This document shows positions 43,308 to 50,925 of a DNA stretch of 64,000 nt, piece after piece. Origin of the DNA: Bacillota bacterium (lineage in GTDB: Bacteria; Bacillota; Bacilli; Paenibacillales; UBA4045); NCBI GenBank assembly GCA_023441055.1, contig JAEZQY010000057.1, positions 113,223 through 177,222 on the forward strand, written 5' to 3'. Position numbers and translations under genes: made by a program. Under the pieces are notes generated by a model. It had not been told where the DNA came from, did not search any database, and worked only from the letters and a program-made list of their open reading frames with translations. Numbering within the stretch: the first letter of the stretch is position 1; every line of letters starts with the position of its first letter.

Positions 43308-44068
43308 GTGAGAGTCCGCTTAACAAACCGTTCTCTGAGACGACGATGCTGGTGACAGGCGGCAATCGAGGCATTGGAGCGGCGATCGCCAAGCGATTCG
43401 CCGCAGCCGGCATGAATGTGATTATTCATTATAATCAGGACCATGAAGCAGCGAACGAGGTGGCCCGGGCTTGCTTGAAGCAGGAGGCGCGCGTGCTGAC
43501 GATTACGGCAGATCTAGCGGTGAAGCAGCAGATTGAACGCATGAAGGAGAAGCTGGATCAGCTGGAATTGAAGCCTGACATCGTGGTGAATAATGCGGGA
43601 ATTGCCCATTACGGCCTCTTGTCCGATGTGACGGAGGAGGAGTGGGATCACGTCATGAATATTAATCTCAAGGGCATGTTCCTCTGCACGCAGGCCTTCA
43701 TGCCGCATATGATCAGCCAGAAGTACGGGCGCATCATTAATGTCTCGTCGGTCTGGGGCATCTCAGGGGCCTCCTGCGAGGTGCTCTACTCCACTACCAA
43801 AGGCGGTGTCAACGCCTTCACCAAGGCGCTGGCCAAGGAGCTGGCCCCGTCCGGCGTCACAGTTAACGCGGTTGCGCCTGGCGCGGTGGACACCTCGATG
43901 CTCGGTCATCTGACGGAGGAGGAGCATCGGAAGCTGGTTGACGAGATTCCAGCGGGCAGGCTGGCGCAGCCGGAGGAGATCGCGTCATTGGTTTATTTTG
44001 TCGCGTTGCCTGAATCCAGTTATATTACCGGTCAGATCATCAGTCCCAATGGCGGGTTCCTTACTTAG
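43304..44068 (+). CDS. ymfI: Short-chain dehydrogenase/reductase YmfI (FabG-like)
   Basis: This 254-residue NAD(P)-dependent SDR has the cofactor motif TGGNRGIGAAIAKRF, NNAGIAHYG and the catalytic Ser/Tyr/Lys set (INVSS, LYSTTKGG). It closes the ymfF-ymfH-ymfI group by a 4-base overlap, starting at ATG after AGGAG. Sequence is close to 3-oxoacyl-ACP reductases, but its substrate at this locus is unknown; FabG itself normally resides in a fatty acid operon. Confidence 0.9.
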   Translation: MSESPLNKPFSETTMLVTGGNRGIGAAIAKRFAAAGMNVIIHYNQDHEAANEVARACLKQEARVLTITADLAVKQQIERMKEKLDQLELKPDIVVNNAGIAHYGLLSDVTEEEWDHVMNINLKGMFLCTQAFMPHMISQKYGRIINVSSVWGISGASCEVLYSTTKGGVNAFTKALAKELAPSGVTVNAVAPGAVDTSMLGHLTEEEHRKLVDEIPAGRLAQPEEIASLVYFVALPESSYITGQIISPNGGFLT

Positions 44069-44157
44069 GGCTAGACACCTTAGCGCAATCATGCATAATG
44101 TTGATGTCATTCGCGCAAGCTACTCCTGTAAGTCAATTGAATGAGGAGGAGTTTGCA

Positions 44158-44409
44158 ATGTCGACCAATGTGCTCGAAACGTTCGAAACGTGGAAAGCTT
44201 TCCTGTCACAGCGGGTGGAGCAGGCTCAGAAGGCAGGGATGAGCGATGAGACCATTACGAAGCTGGCCTACCAGATCGGGGAGTTCCTCGATGAGAAGGT
44301 GGATCCGAAGACGACGGAAGAGCGGCTGCTGAAGGAGCTCTGGGACGTCGGGGATGAACAGGATCGCAGAACAATCGCGGGACTTATGGTAAAATTGGTG
44401 GATAAGTAA
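44158..44409 (+). CDS. ymfJ: DUF3243 family protein (YmfJ)
   Basis: The ATG preceded by GAGGAGGAG gives an 83-residue helical protein (VLETFETWKAFLSQRVEQAQ, LAYQIGEFLDEKVDPKT, ELWDVGDEQDRRTIAGLMVK). This is the DUF3243 family, conserved after ymfI in Bacillales. Function is unknown; no membrane segment or metal motif is visible. Confidence 0.88.
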   Translation: MSTNVLETFETWKAFLSQRVEQAQKAGMSDETITKLAYQIGEFLDEKVDPKTTEERLLKELWDVGDEQDRRTIAGLMVKLVDK

Positions 44410-44419
44410 TGATCGCGAG

Positions 44420-44443
44420 AAGCCTTCTTCTGAAGGCTTTTTT
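44420..44443 (+). terminator. Rho-independent terminator after the DUF3243 gene
   Basis: AAGCCTTC (44420-44427) and GAAGGCTT (44432-44439) form a perfect 8-base stem with TTCT loop, followed by six T (44438-44443). Confidence 0.9.
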
Positions 44444-44532
44444 CCTGTAAAATTAAAATAGGGGAAGGATAATGACGGAAATTGTAGAATAACAGAATAC
44501 AAGCTGGTTTGTAGCGCATCGGGGTGAAGCCT

Positions 44533-45297
44533 ATGGAGAGTAAAGCGTGGTACCTGGAGTACAAAATACATAAAAATAGGCCTGGCCTATTAGGCGATAT
44601 TGCATCCATTATGGGGATGCTCGGGATAAATATAACAACCATTAATGGTGTCGATGATCGGACACGCGGGTTCCTGGTGCATACGGATAATGAAGTGAAG
44701 ATTCAATTATTGGGACAGCTTCTGAGAACCGTAGACAACATTACCGTGAATACGATACGCGAGCCTAAGCTGGTAGATATATTAGCGGTGCGTCACGGCC
44801 GGTATATCGAGCGGGATTCCGATGACCGGAAGACGTTCCGCTTCGTCCGTGCTGAGCTGGGTATGCTGGTTGACTTCCTAGGCGAGATCTTCAAGCGGGA
44901 TGGGCATCAGCTGATTGGCCTCCGCGGCATGCCGCGTGTCGGCAAGACCGAATCCATTATTGCCGGCAGTGTATGCGCCAACAAGAGGTGGACCTTCGTG
45001 TCCTCGACGATGATGCGCCAGACCGTGCGGACTCAATTGACCGAGGAGGAAGCGAGCCTGAGCAACGTATTCATCATTGACGGCATCGTCAGTACGCTGC
45101 GGGCTAATGAGAAGCATCACCACCTGCTGCGGGAAGTAATGGCGATGCCCACGACTAAAGTCATCGAACATCCCGACATGTTCATTAAGGAATCCGAATA
45201 TAGCTATGATGACTTCGATTATATGATTGAATTGCGGAATACGCCTGAGGAAGAGATCACGATCGATTGGATTACAGCCCCAGTTGAGGGGTTCTAA
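44533..45297 (+). CDS. ymfK: DUF3388 protein with ACT-like domain and P-loop (YmfK)
   Basis: The 254-residue protein starts with an ACT-like domain (about 1-75, KNRPGLLGDIASIMGMLGIN) followed by a region with a possible Walker A GMPRVGKT (about 135-142) and VFIIDGIVST as a Walker B-like strand. It belongs to DUF3388, found between ymfJ and rodZ in Bacillales. Ligand and function are unknown. I prefer ATG to the GTG three codons earlier because it matches the family N-terminus. Confidence 0.85.
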   Translation: MESKAWYLEYKIHKNRPGLLGDIASIMGMLGINITTINGVDDRTRGFLVHTDNEVKIQLLGQLLRTVDNITVNTIREPKLVDILAVRHGRYIERDSDDRKTFRFVRAELGMLVDFLGEIFKRDGHQLIGLRGMPRVGKTESIIAGSVCANKRWTFVSSTMMRQTVRTQLTEEEASLSNVFIIDGIVSTLRANEKHHHLLREVMAMPTTKVIEHPDMFIKESEYSYDDFDYMIELRNTPEEEITIDWITAPVEGF

Positions 45298-45327
45298 TAG
45301 ATCATTCAAGAATGGAGGAGGTGAACC

Positions 45328-46179
45328 ATGTCTGATTTAGGTCAATTGCTCAAGAAAGCCAGGTTGAACCATGGATATACATTAGATCAAATTCAAGATA
45401 TGACGAAAATTCGCAAGCGCTATTTAGAAGCGATAGAGGAAGGCAATTATGCGGTACTTCCCGGTAACTTCTACGTTAGAGCGTTTATTAAGAGCTATTC
45501 GGAAGCGGTTGGCCTCGAAGCGGATGAGGTGCTCCGGCTGTACAGGAACGATGCGCAAGCCGAACCAGAAGCTGTACCGGCCATGGAGCCGATTCGCCGA
45601 CGCAGGAAGCCATCTCGCAATACGGAGAAGATCAGCCGATGGGCATCTGCGCTGCTCTTGATCTTATTCCTACTATTGATATTCAGTCTTATTTATTATT
45701 ACAATAATACGCGAGATAAGGAGCCGAAGGCAGATGATGCGCAAGCGCTGACTGATCAAATTGCCGCTCCGGATCAGACAGATGCTTCCCAGCTGCCGCC
45801 TGCAGCTGCAGATCCCGATCCGCTGCCAGATCCAGAACCGCCCCCGCCTGAGCCTGAATTGGCGCTCGTAGACACAGTGGGCGGCACCGACTATTACAAG
45901 CTGTCGAACAGTGAGACACTAGAGGTTGAGGTTGAAGTGATCGGTGACAAGTGCTGGATGGCCATTCAGAAGGATAACGCCTCCGGCGAATATGTCATCC
46001 AGAATCTCACCCTGCAATCCGGCGATAAGGAGACATGGACATTCGAGGGAGGCGCCTACTTCAACTTCGGCAGAGCGAATGCCATCCAGGTGAAGGTCAA
46101 CGGCATTGAGATCAATATGGGGGATCTCGCTAATCCCCGCAAGGTACAGATCGATCTAGTGCCTGCTGCGGTAAGCTAA
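45328..46179 (+). CDS. rodZ: Cell-shape protein RodZ (YmfM)
   Basis: RodZ links the MreB cytoskeleton to the elongation machinery. The 283-residue protein has an N-terminal Cro-like helix-turn-helix (about 1-75, LGQLLKKARLNHGYTLDQI, then YVRAFIKSYSEAVGL), a basic stretch, one membrane helix (about 111-131, ALLLILFLLLIFSLIYYY), a Pro/Asp-rich linker with PPPPEPEL, and an extracytoplasmic DUF4115 domain (about 185-283). ATG start after GGAGGAGG. Confidence 0.92.
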   Translation: MSDLGQLLKKARLNHGYTLDQIQDMTKIRKRYLEAIEEGNYAVLPGNFYVRAFIKSYSEAVGLEADEVLRLYRNDAQAEPEAVPAMEPIRRRRKPSRNTEKISRWASALLLILFLLLIFSLIYYYNNTRDKEPKADDAQALTDQIAAPDQTDASQLPPAAADPDPLPDPEPPPPEPELALVDTVGGTDYYKLSNSETLEVEVEVIGDKCWMAIQKDNASGEYVIQNLTLQSGDKETWTFEGGAYFNFGRANAIQVKVNGIEINMGDLANPRKVQIDLVPAAVS

Positions 46180-46210
46180 GGACTTCTCCCCGAGGAGACG
46201 TCCTTTTCTT
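46178..46210 (+). terminator. Terminator after rodZ
   Basis: AAGGAC (46178-46183) pairs with GTCCTT (46200-46205), with an inner CTCC/GGAG stem, followed by TTTTC. Confidence 0.65.
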
Positions 46211-46223
46211 GTATTCTGATTCT

Positions 46224-46232
46224 TGCTATAAT
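46224..46232 (+). promoter_or_regulatory. Extended -10 promoter before yajQ
   Basis: TGCTATAAT (TGn plus perfect TATAAT) lies 25 bases before the first yajQ start; a weak TTTCTT may act as -35. Confidence 0.45.
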
Positions 46233-46256
46233 CGATGAAGGATGTAGAGAGGAAGG

Positions 46257-46760
46257 ATGAGTGTAGAGATGAGCAGTGAAAGTTCGTTCGATATTGTATC
46301 CAAGCTGGACCTGCAGGAGATGAGCAATGCGATCACGCAAGCGATGAGAGAAATTGAAACCCGATTCGACTTCAAAGGGAGCAAGAGTGACATCAAGCTG
46401 GAGAAGGATGAATTGGTTATTGTGTCAGATGATGAGTATAAGCTGAAGAGTGTGATCGATATTCTGCAGTCCAAGATGGTGAAGCGGGGCGTGTCGATCA
46501 AGAACCTGGATTATGGCAAGATTGAGCCGGCTACGATGGGATCTGTCCGCCAACGGATCAAGGTGAAGCAAGGCGTCGACCAAGATAGCTCGAAGAAGAT
46601 TAACGTTATGATTCGCGATTCGAAGCTGAAGGTGAAGAGCCAGATTCAAGGCGATCAGATTCGCGTCACCGGGAAGAGCAGGGATGACCTCCAGCAGATT
46701 ATTCAGCTGCTGAAGGCTGCCGACCTTACGATTGACTTGCAATTTATTAATTACAGATAA
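46257..46760 (+). CDS. yajQ: YajQ family protein
   Basis: The 167-residue protein consists of two ferredoxin-like domains of the YajQ family (FDIVSKLDLQEMSNAI, RFDFKGSKSDIKLEKDE and KVKSQIQGDQIRVTGKSRDD). Some members bind cyclic di-GMP or nucleic acid; its role here is unknown. ATG at 46257 sits 4 bases after GAGAGG. The next in-frame ATG, 12 bases on (MSSESSFDIV), agrees better with the family N-terminus, so the start is uncertain by four codons. Confidence 0.93.
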   Translation: MSVEMSSESSFDIVSKLDLQEMSNAITQAMREIETRFDFKGSKSDIKLEKDELVIVSDDEYKLKSVIDILQSKMVKRGVSIKNLDYGKIEPATMGSVRQRIKVKQGVDQDSSKKINVMIRDSKLKVKSQIQGDQIRVTGKSRDDLQQIIQLLKAADLTIDLQFINYR

Positions 46761-46771
46761 GGGGCCGCCTC

Positions 46772-47368
46772 ATGAATATTGCTAATCGGATCACCCTCGC
46801 GCGTATATTCCTTGTTCCCGTTATCCTATTCTTCCTGCTGGTGAATTTGAACTTGCCGGAAATCAAGATACCGGAGATTAATGGCAAGGAATTCGTCATT
46901 ACGTATAATCAGATCATTGCTTGCTTGATCTTCATCATTGCGGCATGGACTGACAGCCTGGACGGCTATCTTGCGCGCAAGCATAAGCTGGTCAGCAATC
47001 TAGGTAAGCTGCTGGATCCGCTAGCGGATAAGCTGCTCGTGGCGTCTGTGCTGATCTCACTCGTGGAGATGGATAAGCTGAGCGCGTTAGTGGCGATTAT
47101 TATCATCAGCCGCGAATTTGCGGTGACCGGTCTGCGCCAAATTGCGGTTCTCGAAGGTGTTGTCATTCCCGCAAGCAACTGGGGGAAATGGAAGACCGGT
47201 TTTCAGATCACCGCAATTATCGCGCTGTTAATCAATAATTTCCCATTCTTCTATATTGGATTTCCATTCGATATCGTGGTTACCTGGATCGCAGCTTTAA
47301 TTACGATCTATTCCGGCATCGATTACTTCCTGAAGGCGAAGAATGTGATTCAATTCTCGGACAAGTAG
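46772..47368 (+). CDS. pgsA: CDP-diacylglycerol-glycerol-3-phosphate 3-phosphatidyltransferase
   Basis: PgsA makes phosphatidylglycerol phosphate, first committed step to phosphatidylglycerol and cardiolipin. The CDP-alcohol phosphotransferase motif is complete: DGYLARKHKLVSNLG followed by LLDPLADK. The 198-residue membrane protein has about five hydrophobic segments. ATG after AAGGGG. It sits before cinA and recA, as in Bacillus. Confidence 0.96.
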   Translation: MNIANRITLARIFLVPVILFFLLVNLNLPEIKIPEINGKEFVITYNQIIACLIFIIAAWTDSLDGYLARKHKLVSNLGKLLDPLADKLLVASVLISLVEMDKLSALVAIIIISREFAVTGLRQIAVLEGVVIPASNWGKWKTGFQITAIIALLINNFPFFYIGFPFDIVVTWIAALITIYSGIDYFLKAKNVIQFSDK

Positions 47369-47406
47369 CTCACACGGGCTAGCCCATATACAGGAGGCTT
47401 ACATAG

Positions 47407-48648
47407 ATGATCGCCGAAGTAATCGCAGTTGGAACTGAGCTTCTGATGGGGCAAATTGTGAACACGAACGCCCAATATCTGTCGAGGCAATTCGCGGAGC
47501 TGGGCGTGAATCTATATTACCAGACCGTGGTTGGCGATAATGCGGTCCGCATGCGCGGTGTAATGCAGCAAGCTGGCGAGCGCGCCGATCTGGTGGTCAT
47601 GACTGGTGGGATCGGACCCACCCAGGATGACATTACGAAGGATGTATTGGCGGAGCTGGTTGGCAGCAAGCTGATCATGCATGAACCGTCCTTAGAACGA
47701 ATCACGCGCTACTTCAAGGATCGCGGCAGGGTGATGGTGGAGAGCAACGCGCGTCAGGCGCTGCTCATCGAGGGCGCTGAAGCGCTGATGAATGACACCG
47801 GCATGGCGGTCGGACTGGCGATCACACATGCGAATACGCATTATATTCTGCTCCCCGGACCGCCGAGCGAGATGAAAGCGATGTTCACGCAGTATGCAAG
47901 GCCGTGGATTGAACACAAGCTGGGGCATCTGGAGCCCTTGTATTCCAGCATGCTGAAATTCGCTGGAATCGGCGAGTCGCAGCTGGAGGATCAGATCAAG
48001 GATCTGATCCTCGCGCAGCGTGATCCGACGATCGCGCCGTATGCCGATGATGGGATGGTTACGGTTCGCGTCACTACCCGAGCGGCCAGCGAGGTTGATG
48101 CTATGCGCGCCATGCAGCCCGTTCTCGATGAGATTAGGAGCAGATTGTCGGCGCATCTGTATGCGGAGGAGAACGTCGGTATCGAGCAGGTGATTGTCGA
48201 TCGGATGATTGAGCGAGGGCTGACCGTCTCGGCGGCAGAGAGCTGTACGGGCGGATTGCTCAGCCAGATGATCACCGCGATTCCCGGGAGCTCGGAGATA
48301 TTCCCAGGCGGTGTGATCAGTTATTCGAATACGTATAAGGTAGAGGCGCTCGGTGTTCCGGCAGCGCTGCTGGAAGGCGATGACGCGCCTGGAGCGGTTA
48401 GCGCTGAAGTCGCCGTCCGTATGGCGGAAGGCATACGCGCGCGTTCGAACACGGACTTCGGACTGTCGATCACGGGGGTGGCCGGACCGGGATTCTCGGA
48501 GCGCAAGCCGGTCGGCATGGTGTTCATTGCGATTGCGTCCAAGCATGCGCCGACGTATGTCGAGGAGCTCAATCTGAGCGGCTCGCGGGAGATGATTCGC
48601 CTGCGTTCGGCCAGGCATATTCTGTACAGATTGTGGCAGCGCTTGTAA
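47407..48648 (+). CDS. cinA: CinA family protein
   Basis: CinA combines an N-terminal molybdopterin-binding (MoCF) domain (about 1-170, TGGIGPTQDDITKDV and LLPGPPSEM) and a C-terminal nicotinamide-nucleotide amidase-like domain (about 255-413, VSAAESCTGGLLSQMIT and SITGVAGPG). It is linked with competence and NMN recycling in other bacteria and is usually next to recA, as here. The 413 residues fit. ATG after CAGGAGG. Confidence 0.95.
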   Translation: MIAEVIAVGTELLMGQIVNTNAQYLSRQFAELGVNLYYQTVVGDNAVRMRGVMQQAGERADLVVMTGGIGPTQDDITKDVLAELVGSKLIMHEPSLERITRYFKDRGRVMVESNARQALLIEGAEALMNDTGMAVGLAITHANTHYILLPGPPSEMKAMFTQYARPWIEHKLGHLEPLYSSMLKFAGIGESQLEDQIKDLILAQRDPTIAPYADDGMVTVRVTTRAASEVDAMRAMQPVLDEIRSRLSAHLYAEENVGIEQVIVDRMIERGLTVSAAESCTGGLLSQMITAIPGSSEIFPGGVISYSNTYKVEALGVPAALLEGDDAPGAVSAEVAVRMAEGIRARSNTDFGLSITGVAGPGFSERKPVGMVFIAIASKHAPTYVEELNLSGSREMIRLRSARHILYRLWQRL

Positions 48649-48691
48649 GTATTGCATGATTCATCGTCATATGCTATGATCAAGCTATCGC

Positions 48692-48743
48692 GGAAGCACC
48701 GCAGCAGAACATTCGTTTTGTTGCGGTGCTTCCTTTCGTTTTT
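48692..48743 (+). terminator. Strong terminator after cinA
   Basis: GGAAGCACCGCA (48692-48703) and TGCGGTGCTTCC (48722-48733) form a perfect 12-base stem, extended inward by CAGAAC/GTTTTG pairing. TTTCGTTTTT follows. It isolates recA from cinA. Confidence 0.9.
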
Positions 48744-48798
48744 ATGCAGGCTCTGTTCGCTGCGGATTCGCCGACCATCCGCCAGCAGGAGAAATAAA

Positions 48799-48812
48799 CG
48801 AATGTATGTTCG
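48799..48812. promoter_or_regulatory. LexA/DinR (SOS) box of recA
   Basis: CGAATGTATGTTCG matches the Gram-positive LexA consensus CGAACnnnnGTTCG with a single C-to-T change. It lies 9 bases upstream of the recA -35 element, the expected place for a repressor of DNA-damage induction. Confidence 0.85.
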
Positions 48813-48821
48813 AAAAAATGC

Positions 48822-48850
48822 TTGGCAACGAACATCGAAAGAGGTATCAT
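48822..48850 (+). promoter_or_regulatory. Sigma-A promoter of recA
   Basis: TTGGCA (48822-48827) and TATCAT (48845-48850) each match consensus at five of six bases with an ideal 17-base spacer. Confidence 0.8.
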
Positions 48851-48883
48851 AGATTTATCAATATGAAGAGGGAAGTGAAGGAT

Positions 48884-49930
48884 TTGTCAGATCGTCGCGC
48901 CGCACTTGAGAGTGCATTGAAGCAAATTGAGAAGCAATTCGGTAAGGGCTCTATTATGAAACTGGGTGAATCCACGCATATGCAGGTGGAGACCGTATCC
49001 AGCGGCTCGCTTGCTCTAGATATAGCGCTCGGAATCGGCGGATTCCCGCGAGGGCGCATCATCGAGGTATACGGACCTGAATCGTCCGGTAAGACCACTG
49101 TGGCGCTGCATGCGATTGCCGAGGTGCAGAAGCTCGGTGGACAAGCCGCGTTCATCGATGCCGAGCACGCCCTGGATCCCGCCTACGCCAGCGCGTTAGG
49201 CGTCAATATCGACGAGCTGCTGCTCTCCCAGCCAGATACGGGCGAGCAAGGACTAGAAATCGCCGAAGCGTTAGTTAGGAGCGGCGCGGTCGATATCATC
49301 GTGGTTGACTCGGTTGCCGCCCTGGTGCCTAAGGCGGAGATCGAGGGAGAGATGGGCGACGCGCATGTCGGCTTGCAGGCCAGGCTGATGTCTCAGGCGC
49401 TCCGTAAGCTGTCCGGGGCAATCGGCAAGACGAAGGTCATCGCCATCTTCATTAACCAGCTGCGTGAGAAGGTCGGCATCATGTTCGGCAACCCTGAAGT
49501 GACACCAGGCGGCCGCGCATTGAAATTCTACTCCACGGTTCGGCTGGAGGTTCGCAGAATCGAATCGATTAAGCAAGGCAATGATATGGTCGGCAACCGC
49601 ACCCGCGTCAAGGTGGTCAAGAACAAGGTAGCGCCGCCCTTCAAGCAAGCTGAGATCGATATTATGTACGGGGAAGGCATATCGAGAGAAGGCAGTATCG
49701 TGGATATCGGCGTGGAGCAGGATATCGTTCAGAAGAGCGGTGCATGGTTCTCTTATGATGGTGAGCGATTGGGGCAGGGACGCGAGAATGCGAAGCAGTA
49801 CCTCAAGGATAATCCGCAGGTTGCCTTGAAGATCGAAGGGCAGATTCGCGCAGCTGCCGCTGCGGTCATTGCAAGCAGCAAGCCTGTCGCCGCAGCCGAC
49901 GACGAGGATGATTTCACAGAAGACGAATAA
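48884..49930 (+). CDS. recA: Recombinase RecA
   Basis: RecA forms filaments on single-stranded DNA, drives strand exchange and triggers LexA self-cleavage. I use the TTG (MSDRRAALESALKQIEKQFG) 10 bases after GAGGGA, giving 348 residues as in B. subtilis; earlier ATG codons at 48806 and 48863 either precede the predicted transcript start or lie about 6 bases after it. Walker A is GPESSGKTT (64-72), with the DNA-binding loops around GKTKVIAIFINQLREKVG. LexA box and promoter are just upstream. Confidence 0.97.
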   Translation: MSDRRAALESALKQIEKQFGKGSIMKLGESTHMQVETVSSGSLALDIALGIGGFPRGRIIEVYGPESSGKTTVALHAIAEVQKLGGQAAFIDAEHALDPAYASALGVNIDELLLSQPDTGEQGLEIAEALVRSGAVDIIVVDSVAALVPKAEIEGEMGDAHVGLQARLMSQALRKLSGAIGKTKVIAIFINQLREKVGIMFGNPEVTPGGRALKFYSTVRLEVRRIESIKQGNDMVGNRTRVKVVKNKVAPPFKQAEIDIMYGEGISREGSIVDIGVEQDIVQKSGAWFSYDGERLGQGRENAKQYLKDNPQVALKIEGQIRAAAAAVIASSKPVAAADDEDDFTEDE

Positions 49931-49939
49931 GCATACAGG

Positions 49940-49969
49940 ACCCGCGCGAATTCGACTGCGCGGGTTTTT
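49940..49969 (+). terminator. Terminator between recA and recX
   Basis: ACCCGCGC (49940-49947) and GCGCGGGT (49958-49965) form a GC-rich stem followed by five T (49965-49969). recX is probably expressed by partial read-through. Confidence 0.9.
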
Positions 49970-50003
49970 CATTCACATCTAGCAGGGGTTGGAGGAGATC
50001 ACG

Positions 50004-50714
50004 GTGGCTGGCAATCAGGAACAATGGATAACGATGGTTGAAGCGCAGCAGAACCATTCCCAGCGATATAATATCTATATTAATGATGAGTTTGCGTTCT
50101 CTGTACATGAGGATCTGCTAGTGAAGCAGAGACTGCTGAAGGGGAACCTGCTCGATGATGCCAGCATCCAGCGGATTCTCGCAGAGGAATCATTGGACGC
50201 GGCCTATCGGTCAGCGATTCACTACATTGGCCGCGCGATGAAGACGGCGAAGGAAGTGGAGCGCAAGCTAATCATGAAGGGCTATTCGGAGGAGCTGGCG
50301 ATAGAGGTCGTGCATAAGCTGAGAGAGCAGGGCTATATCGATGACGAGTTCTATGCCTCTGCGCTGGCCAGGCAGCGTCTGCATGCCAATCAGAAGGGCT
50401 CGATGTGGATCAAGCGAGAGCTCGGTCAGAAGGGCGTTAGCCGCTCGGAGATTGAGCAAGCGATCGCGCAATTCGATGTAGAGGATGAGCAGGCACAGGC
50501 TTGGGAGCTGGTGTGCAAGCGCTGGCCACGCACGAAGGGGGAGCCGGCCGCCAGATTGCACAAGATGATGGGATTGCTGCAGCGAAGAGGCTTCGCGCAA
50601 GACGCTGTCCGGTATGCCCTCGCGCGGCTTCGCAGCGGGGAACTAGACGGACAGGCGGAGGGCGATGAATATGTCGAGCTGGACACACATAATGGGTACG
50701 ACCCGCTTGATTGA
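50004..50714 (+). CDS. recX: RecA regulator RecX
   Basis: RecX modulates RecA filament growth. The 236-residue protein shows the three-helix repeats of the family: LDAAYRSAIHYIGRAMKTAK, LREQGYIDDEFYASALARQR and WIKRELGQKGVSRSEIEQ. The GTG start is 7 bases after GGAGGA. It directly follows recA, as in many bacteria; B. subtilis recX is elsewhere. Confidence 0.92.
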   Translation: MAGNQEQWITMVEAQQNHSQRYNIYINDEFAFSVHEDLLVKQRLLKGNLLDDASIQRILAEESLDAAYRSAIHYIGRAMKTAKEVERKLIMKGYSEELAIEVVHKLREQGYIDDEFYASALARQRLHANQKGSMWIKRELGQKGVSRSEIEQAIAQFDVEDEQAQAWELVCKRWPRTKGEPAARLHKMMGLLQRRGFAQDAVRYALARLRSGELDGQAEGDEYVELDTHNGYDPLD

Positions 50715-50734
50715 AGACGCTCTCATGGACATGC

Positions 50735-50763
50735 TTGACATCCTTCTTCGTCAAAACTACAAT
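50735..50763 (+). promoter_or_regulatory. Strong sigma-A promoter of rny
   Basis: A perfect TTGACA (50735-50740) and TACAAT (50758-50763) with a 17-base spacer precede a leader of about 155 bases before rny. Confidence 0.8.
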
Positions 50764-50925
50764 AATGAAGAGTGTACATGATCCTCATACACTCCTATGT
50801 TCGATGACCGTCTGCTTGATCAATATTGATAGGCGCGGTCATATTATCTGTGATGCTAATGGAACGGATTAAAAACCACATAATTCCCGGGCTAACCCCT
50901 TGGAATAACGAGGAGGTGAAACAAG

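Noticed and set aside
47692..48657. Open frame of 321 codons on the minus strand
   Set aside because: Antisense to cinA, rich in Arg and His as expected of a shadow frame, with no recognisable domain.
48806..48865. Longer recA beginning at ATG 48806 (or ATG 48863)
   Set aside because: The first is upstream of the predicted transcript start and encodes residues foreign to RecA; the second would leave about 6 bases of leader. TTG at 48884 fits length and ribosome binding site.
49271..49972. Open frame of 233 codons on the minus strand
   Set aside because: Antisense to recA and crosses its terminator; no ribosome binding site.
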